Below, in pieces: positions 10,505 to 23,566 of a DNA stretch of 64,000 bases. The translations under genes and the position numbers were made by a program. Every line of letters starts with the position of its first letter. The first letter of the stretch is position 1. Location: the NCBI RefSeq assembly GCF_000003815.2, contig NC_049986.1, forward strand, positions 12,578,274 through 12,642,273, in the 5' to 3' direction. Under the pieces are notes generated by a model. That model searched no databases. It worked only from the letters and a program-made list of their open reading frames with translations, and was not told where the DNA came from. This DNA is from Branchiostoma floridae (Eukaryota > Chordata > Leptocardii > Amphioxiformes > Branchiostomatidae).

Positions 10505-13500
10505 TTGTCCCTGGTGACCGGAAGTTTCCAAGAATGCAGAAAAAGCCGCAGCCGGCGCGAGTAGAGCGGAGCCGCGTGAGATGCCAAGTCGCTAACAGGA
10601 AGTGCTCGCAGAGGTTTCTGAGGACCGCGGACACAGTTTTCAGCGTAATAACGCGGACTTCCGGAGTCGTACCAGATACAGCACACTGGTAACGTCATCA
10701 GTACAGATAGAACAGGGAAAACCCCAGAGAATAGGCACAAAAAGGTTTGACGCGCGAATTTGAGGTTTACTTCCCGAAAGTTTTGCTGTATCATGATGCT
10801 GGTATCACATAACGGCCTGCTGATACAAGCTGGACAGGAATAAGTGTCAAACCTTGTTGAGACATGTTTAGAACTATATCCTAAGTTATCCTAACTCTGT
10901 AGGCGAAACCGTGTGTGCGACTTTATATAATGCAATTGGTGTGTTCATATTCAATATATCAAAGCAATAAGTATTAAAGTAAGACCTGTAGATTGAAACA
11001 ATTTCAAACATGAAAAACATGCCATGGCAGAAAGTGTATCTCAACGGTTGGGTTCAGGACATTTGCGGTGTCTATGTAATGTGCACTACAGATATGATTT
11101 TGGTATCTGCTGTTCTCTAAAATTGAGGTCGTTGTCTAATGTGAGCTTGTACTGTTGGAGCGTGCACTGCATTGATGCTTTTTGCTATCTCCCGTTTTTG
11201 CATAGATTTGGCACTTCGAATCCAGAGATATGATGTAGCTTATGAAACCGTATTAATTGTGCATATATATATGGGCCTTTTGGGGAATGAACAATGCCTC
11301 ATGTTTTGCAATTGCTCTGCAATAAACTTAAGTTTGATGACTTTATTACCGGGAGATGTTGATACTCTGTCAAATCTGTCAAAGCGGAAATTTTTTGGGG
11401 GGGGGGGATCGTTACTAAAACACAACCAGTAGATTTCTAGCGAGGACACGATTCCTTCACATGCAAGGTACCCAATTACCACGTACTGATCTAGTGGCAC
11501 GGCAGGGACAGGGATGAATAGTTCACACCTATTGTCTGTTGATTAACGATTTTCGTCGAGCTTTCTTTTAATAGTTTGCTACTTGCAGCATTGGGGACAT
11601 GATGTTGAACATCCGAAATCAGACACACACCCCAAAGGCTGCAGTAGCCTACGTAGTACCTGTCTAGTTCGAGTGTGGCGTTTGAAGGTTCCAGTAAAAC
11701 GCTGCCAGCATAGCCTGCCGCGGAGACTAGCTGTCAGTTATAGATTTGACCACTGGTACGCAAAATTACATGTCATGTGCACCATTTCCGATAAATTGCA
11801 GCCACTTCCCAGAAACCTAGCTTATCCCCTCTTCACTTTGAGGCTAGCTGTGAACCAAACGGGAGTTTCGCTTTGAGCTTCTGACAGAAAACACCATCCC
11901 CATAACGATAACGCACGTCACCGTGTGTGGTGGCCAAACCCATTAAAGGTACCGGTCATTAAACAGCCATGCTTCCCACACATAAGTACAGATTATGATG
12001 TGGTTTCATGGGCTTAAAGTCATATGACTGATGATCTAGCTAGCAGGGGAGATAATAATAGGAGAATCACTTCCAAAGCTCAAATTTATCGCTGAGTATA
12101 TCTACAAATAAGATGTATGTAACGTTGTATGATGATTTTGATGAAAATGTTTTACGTTCATCATTTATTTTAACGCAGTGGTGTTTGTACAACAAGGCGT
12201 GATACAGCCGCAGGCAAGCGCTGCAAGCCGCTTGTTATTCATAAATAAACCATTTGATTGATTGATTGATAATTATCGACGCAGAACTTCCTTCTTGTCT
12301 CCTCTTGACAACATTATTACACGCTGAAAACAGCCATCACCCAAGGCGTACTATTCAAACCACTGAGGAGTAAATGACGTGGAAAATAGGGATCCGAAAG
12401 ATTCAAATCCCATGATCACAGGTCCCTACTCAGCCCACGTAATGTTTCTACAGGGATTCTACACGAAAACCATCCATTAGAATGTCGACACCTTTCTTCT
12501 CTTTCTCTTGTTCATCTTGAAGAGGTCACTAACCCCGTGTTGTTCTATAGGCGTGTTTTTGTGTGGTGAAGAGGCTCACGATATTGACTCAACCCTGCAA
12601 AAACATACTTGCAGATACTTAAACCTGTTTTCGTGCTGTATACAAGGTCATTAGACGAGGGTTGGCTAGAGCCGAGAGAGATAGATGTTTACAGTGATGA
12701 TTCACGATGGGCTATTATTCAGTAGACGTCAATGAGGATGCGGTCTCTTCAGGATGTACCTTCGGTGCCAAGAGGTTTAATAGAAGACTGTTATTTGTGC
12801 AGAACTTAGGTGTGTTTTTAAAAACATCACTTGGTAATTTACAAGGATGCTCGAGTGTTTTTGAAACGGCGACTAACTGAATATCTGAAAAATACGTCTG
12901 CATCGTGTGTGGGAAGGGCGCTTTCAGGATGGCAAAAACGAACTAAGACTCTTTCAAGTTTAAGCCCACTCCTTTTGCTTGACCCACTGTATTTTTACAA
13001 TCCTATAACACCTACTCCTGGTAGGGGGATCTGACGATTTAATCAGTTGATAGTTCACATTCTTCTACCCTTTACTAACTGTGAAGAAGAATGTCCCGTG
13101 ACAGCTTTGTGATGTCGTGTTTAAAACACGAGGATGTGCGACTATGCGGTGACTTCCTTTGTTGTCAGCTGTCCTCACTTCTCCACCCCTTCAGATTTAC
13201 CTTCAGAAGCCGGTAGTGAGGCAGTTACCTACAGTGGCGTCATACGGATGAGTTTTTGCTTATTTTTGGATTGTGACTAACAAGAAGAATAACAGAGGGA
13301 TAATAGGGGGGCTTCGACCTAGACTATATAACCCGTTTACATATGAATTTCTGAATATTAAAGATATAAGACTGACTATCACTTAAACGCTCGCTTCGTA
13401 CCAAACCTGCTCTTTTGTCATATTCTAGTCACCCCGAGTTTATACTTTATAGAGAATGCCATTTCCCGGCTATTACAGGGTAAAAATTATGTCAAAACAT

Positions 13501-13555
13501 GGCGGGAAAGGAGCAATCGCCAATAAAGCAGAAGCGAATATGGTATTAGGCTTCC
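10505..13555. other. Intergenic region, no supported gene
   Basis: Short open frames here have no splice-consistent continuation and no recognisable domain. Contents noticed: a G-run at about 11396-11408 and a retroposon tail at about 12150-12275. Confidence 0.5.
12150..12275 (+). mobile_element. 3' tail of a non-LTR retroposon with (GATT)n end
   Basis: Ends ...CGCTTGTTATTCATAAATAAACC..TTGATTGATTGATTGAT: an AATAAA followed by a tetranucleotide run. Same style as the tail at 9596-9720 but on the opposite strand and with a different body sequence. Confidence 0.5.
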
Positions 13556-13571
13556 AAAAGGTAGTTTTCCG

Positions 13572-13722
13572 CCCTTTTTCTTTCTTTCTCAGCTCTTTTG
13601 TTCTTACTTTCCTTCCTTCCTTCTTTCTTTTTTCTCACTTCTTTCTTTCCTTCTCTCTTTCTTCGTTTCTCAGTTCTTTCTTTCTTTCTTTCCTTCCTTC
13701 CTTCTTTCTTTCTCTTTGTAGC
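13572..13722. repeat. Pyrimidine microsatellite (CTTT/CCTT)n
   Basis: An almost pure C/T tract of ctttctttctttccttcc units on the plus strand. It causes spurious Phe/Leu/Ser-rich open frames. Confidence 0.9.
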
Positions 13723-13729
13723 CTTAGGA

Positions 13730-16700
13730 TATTCAGCTTTCCCTGGGATGTCACTAAGAAGTTTAAAGTCTTAATAAAGACTGTTTGCAAAGGAGGAAAC
13801 CTACTAAAGTTGAGATAAGTCGTTCCGTTTTCGCTCCGCACACTATCCATGCCCTTATCACCATTCCTCAGTTTTACAAGTTGACAGTTCACATAGTCCC
13901 GCTGTGTCGGTTGTTTTAAACTTGACCTCCCAAGTATTTCAAACAACCCTGACAAGGTGACAGACCTTGAACATGACCATTTGTGTTTTACGACTGCGCT
14001 GCCACGCTATCTTGTCTGGCGGTTTCTCGGAAACCGCTGCATCTGCTTTTGTTTGAGGCGAGGTGCTGTGAGTTTGGCTTTGTCCCACGTGACCCGGGCC
14101 CCAGACATACCAGCGAGCCGTACGTCAGGCGGGGGATAGTCAAAACAGGTGCAGACATGACGAGAAGTGTCTATTTTACATGACGTCTCACAACCCTGAG
14201 GTAGTGAAAGGATTAACACACTTATCCAGTAGATCATCCGGATTACACCCCCTAGGGTCGGATCTCCGTTTCTTCAGCCTGACCGCTAAACTGCCCCTAC
14301 TGACACGGAAAGAGGCATTGGTCATTTGCGGTCAGAATGTTTTTATAAACACAGATGACCCACATAACTACAATGACCGCCTCTCTATCTCTCTTCCCTC
14401 TCTCCCTATTCCCTAATCTGTCTTTCTCTCCCTCTAGAGCTCTCTCTCTCTCATTTGTCTCTGAGATCTTTCTCGCTCTCCCCTCTCTTCTTTCGCATTA
14501 GACAGCATTCTTCCCTATCTTTCTATCTCTTCGCCGTCAGAACGAATAATATTATATGTCTTCTTCGTCTTCGTTACCCTCTAAAAATCCCACTAGGGTG
14601 TCGCTGAGGGGGAATATGTAGACCGACCGAGTTAGTTTAGATATACATGTGTACCTGTCTTTCGTTACTTGATAGCGATTTAATTTGGCACAATTTGACC
14701 ATTGTTCCAACAGAATGCCTCTACCTCTCCTTTGGACCATCTAAGGCATAAGCCCACACTCCATGAACTTTTACTTTTAATCAGTCATTTCATCAGTCGT
14801 CACATTGGCGCGTGGGTAAATTTTGTAAATAGTTCTGGCCTACTTTCCAGTCAGCGACATTCCATCATACGTTGTGGATTGATGGGGAGCAGTATTGGGT
14901 TAAAATCTGTTTCAGACAGGAAAAAAAGATACTGTGAATCTCACCAACTTTCCTGAAACAGGAAATTGCAGAAATACTTCATTTTGGAAAAAAGGGTTGA
15001 ACGTTTGCGTATGGTAGCCTACATAGCAGGCTGAGTTTTCTTTGCCAATTATATACTGTTTTCTTTGCTTATTACATACCAGTTAGTTCCCGGTTTTTAA
15101 CAGTCGCCCAGTCTAGAACCCAGCGTATGGTGATATTTTCATAAAAAATCAAACTCTAACCTTGCATGCATCCGTTTTTAGACACAATTCACTCCTAACT
15201 GTAACCACTCAGAAAAAAAAAAAGACTCAAAGGGAGTGACCGTTAGGAGACGCCTTCATATCTGAAACCGTACCATAGCCAGGCAATTCAAACCCGACCC
15301 GGAACAGAAACTTTCCACCTGTTCTTGATAGACCAGTCGTGTGCCTGTCGGGCCGCTGTCTCCAGGGGCAGATTTGTAGGGCATGTCTGAAGAAAACCGC
15401 AGGGAGCGTCTTGAGTTTGTTTTTCGTCTGCTTTACCCCTGTTTAGGGAATGGTGTCAAGGACAGAACCGTCTGATCTAGTTTATTCTTCTGTATCGCAA
15501 GACTCAGGTCGCTCCTGTCAATGTTTTAGTAACCTCAGTCTCTTACTGTAATCACCGATAACAATAATGACTGGTAGACTAAGAGAGCACTTTAGACAAG
15601 ATCAACAAATGCTTGATAACGGAAAATCACCAGTTCCGAGAAAGAAGAAGCCGAGGCCAGGGTGTTTCATTTTTCATATTTGGACAGAAAATCTGATAAA
15701 TCCCGTACATCTCCTTGAACGCTTCTGGCTCTGAGACAGATTACGAGTTTTCCTCTTGGCGTAAACTTTAACATTTACCAGGTGGAAAAATCCCTAAGCA
15801 GGTGTCCTTAAGGGGCCCTTAAGAGTCCTTTGGATAGATCCGCGTAACGTGCCTGAGAAGTTCTATCCGGTAAAGTAAATCACAGATTTGGCTCCATCGT
15901 TGGAAGGTCGTTGGAAGTGTTTACAGAACGTTAGCGTAAACGTATATGATTCACCATTTTAAAGTCATCGTTCGTAGCTGTTTGTCTTTCCACACAAGCA
16001 CCACACCATAACGTTTTCAATGTTGTTTCTTCGAATTATCCTAAATCCATGTGGCATTCAGCCTTACACAACAAGCGAAAGGGCGTTCACCTTTTGCGAC
16101 TTTGTGGCTTTCTGGTTGCCAAGACGCTGAGGCCAACCGAGAAGAAAACACACCACGGCGCCTCGTTATACAGTCATCCCGTGGTGCAAGGAGTGGCGAT
16201 GAAAGAAGGAATGAGAGACCAGATAAACGACATACCTAAAGAAAAAGGTCATAGCTTGTCAGGCAATGTTGATTTGATTATATGCATGACATCCGCGCGT
16301 GCATCAATTTTCGGCCGTTTCCTCCCCCCCCCCCAAAAAAGAAGTTTTCAACCATACTCATACGCCGGTACAAAGCAGCTTCAAAATATGCAGATATATG
16401 CAAAAATACAAATGTTTCGGAAAACGTATACTACTACTGTCACAGAACATTACAAAATCAAAGAAGATGTGAAAGAACAAAAACGAAGAATCCACTGTTT
16501 GGTATATATATATATTGTGTGTTCAGTCATTTGTTCAACCTTTCTGACCATTTTGATTTTATAATGAAGGCAACTTTTTGTCAAACTTTTTTTATTCGCA
16601 CGCTCGCATCGGTTTTTGGATTCCCAGGATGTCATCCATATAATCAAATCAACATGGCCTCAAGAAGGAAGAAAAAAACACGGTGCGAACGTGAAGGGTT

Positions 16701-17920
16701 GCATGTGCTGGTGTTGAGAAGAAAGACAGCGGTCGTTGAACTTTTGGCAAGACTTCAACTTCCCAGAATAGAAAGGAGAAACAATTGCTCGCTGGTGGTC
16801 GTGTTTAAAGACCTTCACGGAATGTAGTACGCGGAGATTCTTGGAACTTGTGTGGACAGATTTGTGGTGGAAATGATTTCTTTTTTGCAACAAAAATGCA
16901 AACACATGTTCATCACTCTGTCAGTGTCGGAGACGTAAATTTTGGACTTTAACGTGGGCATACCATTGTTACTTGTCCAACCCTGGAGTCTCAGGCCGTA
17001 CTTACACGTACAGACAATATAATAATGATATTCGTTACGGATATCTAATTCAGACGGAACATTATTTTGTCAGATGTGCTGAAATGCTGAAATTGTCTAT
17101 CTGTAGGTTGGCACGTAAAAAGTAATACATTGAAAAACGTTTCATTATTAGGTTTGCAGGTAGAGATACCCGTAAAGATGCGATTATTTATTGTCCCAAA
17201 CAGCTTCCATTTAAACTGTATGTAAAGACTTGTGCTGCTTTATATGTGACAGCTGCAAGGTTCTAATTTTGAATAAAATCAGAATATACTTATTACTCAT
17301 ACGTGGACTGTATTTGACCGAAAATAAAGACGCCCACCCTCCCCACCAGAAAGCACAATTTCCTTGCGTGGGCACAGTATCTCGTTCTGAGTAATGTTGG
17401 TTAACATTATATGGCTCATCAATTAAGCGCACGCATGTACACGAGTTCATCTAGCTATAGCGGGAAGACTCAATTGTTATCAACACCCACTGCATGTAAG
17501 TCCCATATGTATGGGAAGCAGAACAACAGCTTTCACTATTAAAGTGCTTTACATTCCTTTGAGACAATGTTTCTTAGATGCTGTTGGAAAATAGTACACA
17601 GTTGCAGCACAACAATAATCTTTAGAAAGCATGATACGAGGTTAACAGACTTTCGAGGAAACCCTCAAATTCTTCAAATGTGCCAAGTCACGTCCTGGGA
17701 GCACCTTACTTGTCCAGGCGACTTTCCAAGATCGAGATAGGGAGATCGCACGTGTGATTTCGGGGAAGGCTTCAGTATATTGTAGAGGAAACAGGAACGG
17801 TGCCAATCATGGGGTGACGTAGTCGGAGTGGGGGTGTGGTGTAAGGTATCTATATTGTTCCTTACGGAAACAAACCTTGTAAGGATGTTTGTAACCTGGG
17901 ACATAACGTTACATTCACAG
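13730..17920. other. Intergenic region, no supported gene
   Basis: Includes a CT-rich stretch at about 14384-14540 and a C-run at about 16325-16336. Frames of up to 181 codons (16049-16827) lack domain signal and splice context. They are judged non-coding. Confidence 0.5.
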
Positions 17921-17925
17921 TATAA

Positions 17926-18076
17926 ACTCTCCAAGCAGAGGTTAGACTTCGGCTGTTTTTGACGTTTTTAGGAGTTTCTATCGGGCCGCGAGACATCAAC
18001 AAAACGGTACAAAATAGAAATCCCGCCTAAAAATCGTTAAAAATAACAGCCGGAGCCTAACCTCTGCTTGGAGAGT
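17926..18076. mobile_element. Hairpin MITE (family M2, copy 2)
   Basis: Left arm actctccaagcagaggtt..cggctgttttt and right arm aataacagccg..aacctctgcttggagagt are near-perfect reverse complements over about 45 bp. The termini match the element at 7511-7630. Confidence 0.7.
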
Positions 18077-18079
18077 AGA

Positions 18080-20830
18080 ACATGCATTGAACGACTTGCT
18101 GTGGTACGATTTTAGCGTCACAACTCAATTTTGTACGACACATGATCCACAGTTATACCAAGGCTGTCCTCATTACGCTATCATAAAACTGTCGTATGAT
18201 GTCTGTAACCTACCAACGAACGCCATGCTGTACTGTAGTAGGATTTTCTCTACAAGCAGACGTAACTAAGGATCCGACTCAATCCCACACTTTCAACTCT
18301 TCACCGGATCACGACATGATCCTCCCACCGTTAGTCACCTGTACAGGTGCACACCCAGCTGTGACGTCAGCACAGGTCTGACGTCAACCCTGGATAATCG
18401 GTGTCAGATTTCTCTTTCATTCTCCACTTCAGCTGACCTGCAACTACGAAGCAATGTTGACAAGCACATGCTGGGTATGAAGCTGAAGGCAAATACAAAA
18501 CAGAAGTAACTTTGCGTTACCAAATATCGTCGAATTTATTTGAAACGCTATTCATATAAAAAAAATGCGCGGACAGAGCCAATTGTGTAACATATGTGGG
18601 AAGAAATATCAAGAAAAACAAAAGAAGAAAAAAGAACAATACGTGCCTTCATATGGTCGAATTTTCAAATCCACCCCCCCCCCCAAAAAAACCTAAAAAT
18701 TCAAACCCCCTTGCGAGTCTTTTGTGATTTCCCCATTCCCGAAAAGACAGAAATTTGGCAATTTGACGGTCGCCTTTACCGCTTTTCTAGTGACGACCGG
18801 AAGCGGTACTGCAGATTAGGCTCCCATGGGGTATATGCTCTCGACTTCTAGAATGTGAAAATGTACAACTCATTGCAGCTAGAACAAGTAAAACGTGTCC
18901 CAAATAGGTCCAGACGTCGTCGCAAGCATATTCGACATTTACAAATGGTACTTGACTTAAAAATAATTGATATGTAGATATGTAGGTGCCGCGCGAGAAC
19001 CACATTTTCCACCATTGAAGCGCCACCTACATTCATGTACACATCGCTTTTCGTACGTAATGTGCAGGTTAAAGAGGCATGTGGACATCACCCGTTCTCA
19101 ACTCTAGCCTTAACTGTCATGCGTGTACACTATAGCTAACTGCTAGTGAATCGGTATGTAATATGATGTGCGATTTAATACTAGCAGGTATAAAGCGGTG
19201 CTGTTTAGCTCTTCTAACGGACTGAACCAAGGAAACTATGGCCACGGCAAGCCTGTACACGTAAATTCTATGGATGACATGTATGCATGCAGACTGCAAG
19301 AATGGTGAGATAGGGCGAAAAAACAAGCAATTAAGATGGCTTAATTTTCAAAATCGTCACCATAGACGTTGTAACACGAATTGAAGCGACAAAACATGGT
19401 ATCACAGCCAACAATGCACTCATTCGAATTCAAGACGTGCGCTGGCATTGTACAATTGTGCGTCTTGAATCTTTAGGTTACGGCAACATATTAACGCTAA
19501 TTTGCCAATCTCGGTAATTTCATGTCATGTTGACCACCTCCGCCAACTCTGAGAGCCATCCATGTAAAGAAAACAGAAAATATGTGAACTAGAAAGGCCG
19601 ACATTTTCTTAAGAGCAAATACAGCATATTTCAGCCATACCCCTTTCCACGCAACATTGGACTGTTCCAAATCACCCCTGCGCAAAAATGGAACATCCTC
19701 TTAACAGTACATTATCCCCCAAAGTGGACTGGTATTGTGAATTGATTCCAGGTAAAAACAGAGCTTGCTTCTATTTTTCAGAAAATGACAATAATCACAC
19801 CTTCCATTCAGAAAATTTTCACCATGACTGAAAATTGTTGAATGACTTCATGCAATGTCATTAACAATTTTCAGTACGATAACTAGGTGTAAGTTTAAAA
19901 AAGTATAAGCTCCTTGTGATATGGGTACATTTATTATTGCAGTGAACTTTTTTTATTCAAGTAGGGCATACGATTTAATAATTATCAAGCAGGTGCAGGT
20001 ACTGTAGGAGCGTTTGTTTTCTTCAAGCTGTAAAACTGTTAAACTGTTTTACTTTGTATGCAATCAGCCATCGAGCCTATTCTTATTTCAGTTTAACAAC
20101 TTCCTGCCAGACCCGGAAGATACGATTGAACCTTGTTCGAGGATTTATTTTCGTCTGTCTGGTCAGTCTGTTCATACCCTGGCGCTGAGAGTGTTTTATT
20201 GGGCTGAAACTCTGGCAGTTTAAAGTTACTTACAATTTAAATGTTCAAAGTTTATGTCAAACAACAACAGCACTAGGAAATGGCCACTATAGACAGGTGG
20301 TCACTATAGAGAAAATGCTGATCTATTGACTAGGAGCCATACGTTACACATGATTTCAGTGCACTGATCATTAATCATATAAACATTGCACAGGTAAGCC
20401 AATTGTTTAGATGTACAATTAAGTTCAAATAATTCTGAAGAGAAATATTGATGAGAAAATAATCATTCTCGCCACTGTCTAACTTATAATTACGTATCAA
20501 AACTAAACGCAGATTTTCTAACTAACGCACCTTTCGCCGACTTCATCAAAGGACCGCCGGCTATCAATCAAACACGGCTGTTGATTAGACTTAGAGTTTC
20601 AAACAGTCATGTGCTGTGTGCCAGTTGACAGCGAACTTCATGCTACGTGATGTTTTACATTGCTTGGACCTTCTTTCCTACAGCGGTGCTTCTACAAAAT
20701 ATTTAGACTGTAACACTGAGTCCCACATGTTTTATAGAATAGAATTTGACGCAGAACAGCATTTTTTGCTGGGTATTTTTCTTGAAACATGTCCGTGGGA
20801 ATATCAGCGAGGCGGCGACGTAGGGATATC
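18080..20830. other. Intergenic region with small hairpins, no supported gene
   Basis: Holds a C-run near 18675, a small stem built on attcaagacg/cgtcttgaat (about 19428-19470) and another on tgaaaattgtt/aacaattttca (about 19829-19877). No exon was recognised. Confidence 0.45.
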
Positions 20831-20831
20831 A

Positions 20832-22770
20832 GACCGTCAACAAAAGTCGCACGGCGGCTAACGGCGCAGCGAAGATACTAGCGCTATAAATAAGCACTTC
20901 AACTAAGGATGGCAACCCGTACAATATTTTTGTATACTGTTGAGCTAAGTAAAGTTTGTTGTTTATGAGGTTTTAGTTGTCTTTGAAGCTTTGACCCGAA
21001 ATATTTTAAAGTCAAACTGCTGAAGAGAAGTAAGTGACTGCTACGATTATCGTAAATATGGCCCTAAAAAAACTGATAAAAGAAGCCTTCTCAATAGTCT
21101 AAAATGCAAGAGCTTCCGGGGGGGCTTCGCCCACCTGGGTCCCCCCCGCAGTGGCCCTGCCCCTGGACCCCGCCAGGGACATTCGGCGGCCCCGGACCCC
21201 TGTCCGATGCTTTGAAAAAATCCTGGCGAGAAGTCTGTACGGCCTGAGTCTTCAAGTTAACGTATTGTGTGGTCCCGCTTATGAATATTAATTAGCCTTC
21301 GCTTTCCTCTTTGCTGATTGGCTGAACCATTAATTGAATTAACTCTTCCTGCCGGCTAGACGCAGGTGCAGATGTCGGCTCTGTGGGGTGAACGTCCGAA
21401 AGGTCATGGCATGGAGAACGAAAGAAAACCAATTCCCCCCCAAAAAAGTGCTGTAATTAAGCCTTTTACAGTACTTTATGCCAAAAATTTCACTTGGATC
21501 ATTTTACCAACTATCTTATGCCTATCTATACCAAATGTTACTCATACCAGGGTACAGGGGCGCAAAATATACCGTTATAAGACCGTCAACAACAGTCGCA
21601 CGGAGCTAACAGCGCAGCGAAAATACCATCGCTAGCGTTTCAACTTCGGATAACAAGTTATAAGTACTGTTGAACTCAGTAACGTTAAAGTTTGTTTTTA
21701 GTTGCCTTTGACGGTTTGACCTGAAATAGTGTTACGCTAAACTCCTGAAGAGAAGTTAAGTGACTGCTGCGATTATCATAGATATGCCCCTAAGAACTGA
21801 TACAATATAAAGCCTTCTGAATAGTCTAAAATGCGAGAGCCTTAGGCGGGCTTCGCTCCCCCTGGCGGGAACACTGCTATATGCGGGATCATGAGGCCCC
21901 GCTTATGAATATTAATTAGCCTTTGGCCTCCTCTTCGCTGATTGGCTAGGTCTTTGATTCAATTAACTCTCCGGCTGACGCGCACAGGTGTGGCTCTGTG
22001 CGGGGTCACGGAAGGTCACGTCAGGAGGCCAAAAGAAAACAAATTTCCCCTCAGAAAAGTGCCAAAATTAATCATTTTAAAGTTGTTTATGTCAAAAATT
22101 TTACTTGAATCTTGTTACCAAGTATCTAATGCCTATCTATACCAAATTTCAGGTCATTTAATTGTAATACCAGGGTACAGGTGCCAAAAGTGTCCTTTTT
22201 TGGTCAAAAATTGGCCAAAAATCGCAAAAATAAGCATTTTGTTGCACTGTACACCAAAAGTGTTATTGAATTTATATGAAGGGATTATCAAGGCACATCT
22301 GTGTCAAATTTCAGCTCATTCGGTTGCAATACCAAGGTACAGGAGCCAAAAGTGTCCTTTTTTGGTCAAAAATTGGTCAAAAAATCGCAAAAATAAGCAT
22401 TTTGTTGTACTGTACACCAAAAGTGTTATTGAATTTATATGGGGGCATTATCAGGGCACATCTCTGTCAAATTTCAGCTCATTTGGTTGTAATACCAGGG
22501 TACATGGGCCAAAAGTGTCCTTTTTTGGTCTAAAATTGACAAAAAAATCTCAATAAAATCATTTTAGAGGCAGATATGAAAAAACTGAGAAAAAAGCATC
22601 AAGGTATTGGCCCATTCTACCCCTGTGCCAAATTTCAGGTCATTCGGTCCAGGAACGGCGGAGATGAATCACTTTGAAGATTTGACAGGAGAAGAAGAAG
22701 AAGAAGAAAGAAGAAACATTACGAATACAATATATTTCACCATACTATGTATGGCTGAAATATAATTATA
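20832..22770 (+). repeat. Composite repeat: duplicated module of about 750 bp, three 162-bp units, (GAA)n and terminal hairpin
   Basis: A block starting gaccgtcaacaa(a/c)agtcgcacgg at 20832 recurs at 21581, with the same order of motifs through cttatgaatattaattagcc. It is followed by three tandem units of about 162 bp starting at about 22169, 22331 and 22494 (accagggtacagg..gccaaaagtgtcc). The 3' end has a gaagaagaagaag run (22689-22710) and a stem atatttcaccatac / gtatggctgaaatat. The 204-codon open frame across it is just the tandem unit being open. Probably a non-autonomous transposon relic. Confidence 0.7.
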
Positions 22771-23560
22771 TGAACATGCAGATTAATAAACTTTACCTGC
22801 ATGCCTATACATTGGCCTTATCCATATCTTCTGCCTCGAAGTAAAAACGTCAGGGTCAACTCCGCGGTAAGGAAGCACCGCCTAGTAAGGACTGACGGTA
22901 CCACAACCAAGGAACGTCATCTCGATGTTGTATTATACTCATTATAGATGTCAAATTATGGCATTATATGCAAAATCCGCCCAAAGGCAGTTACTCGAGC
23001 AACTCGATATGATTTAGGAAAATCCAATTGGACAGTTAACATGGTTACAATGATGAAGTACTCCGCTAGGTGTCCCTTTTAGACCATGTCTGATATCAAA
23101 TAAAATTGGCTTGAATATTTTTGGTCCCTTTAACACGATGTATGACATCAATGACAAAGGACTCAATACAATACGAATAGTCTATACCAGGTCTATGGCT
23201 ACAAGAATCTGGACATAAATGGTGTGTTGACATATACATGCGTATACGAGTGTTTCAGTTTGTTACAATACATCCTCTCTTGATCATAATCATTTGTCTA
23301 TCTTCAGTATAGACAGGACATGTCATTAGAAAAATAATGTTAATCTTCACGACCATTTTGATATAAAGGTTCAAGTGACTGTCTCATTTTAATCGGTGAG
23401 GGTATGTAATGATTTTTTGGGGGGAGGGGGGGGGGTGAGGCAATACTTTCCTTTTGCACATGTAGATATACAAAGTGCCTTAAACTGGTAAGCTCTAAAG
23501 CACATGATAGAGATTTTTAATGGCAGATTTAATGAAAAAAAGAAAAGACACATGTACACT
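22771..23560. other. Intergenic region, no supported gene
   Basis: Contains a partial relative (about 22990-23012, actcgagcaactcgatatga) of the arm of the hairpin at 35091-35151, and a G-run at about 23421-23437. No exon was recognised. Confidence 0.4.
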
Positions 23561-23566
23561 GTCAAC

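Noticed and set aside
13456..13955. Phe/Ser-rich and Arg/Glu-rich frames on opposite strands
   Set aside because: Both are artefacts of the CTTT/CCTT microsatellite.
16049..16827. Overlapping open frames of 171 and 181 codons
   Set aside because: No start context, domain, splice partners or coding bias. They span a C-run, and the reading relies on chance absence of stops.
21942..22556. 204-codon open frame with repeated ..KCPFLVKNW.. units
   Set aside because: It is the translation of three 162-bp tandem repeat units inside a transposon-like composite repeat, not a gene.
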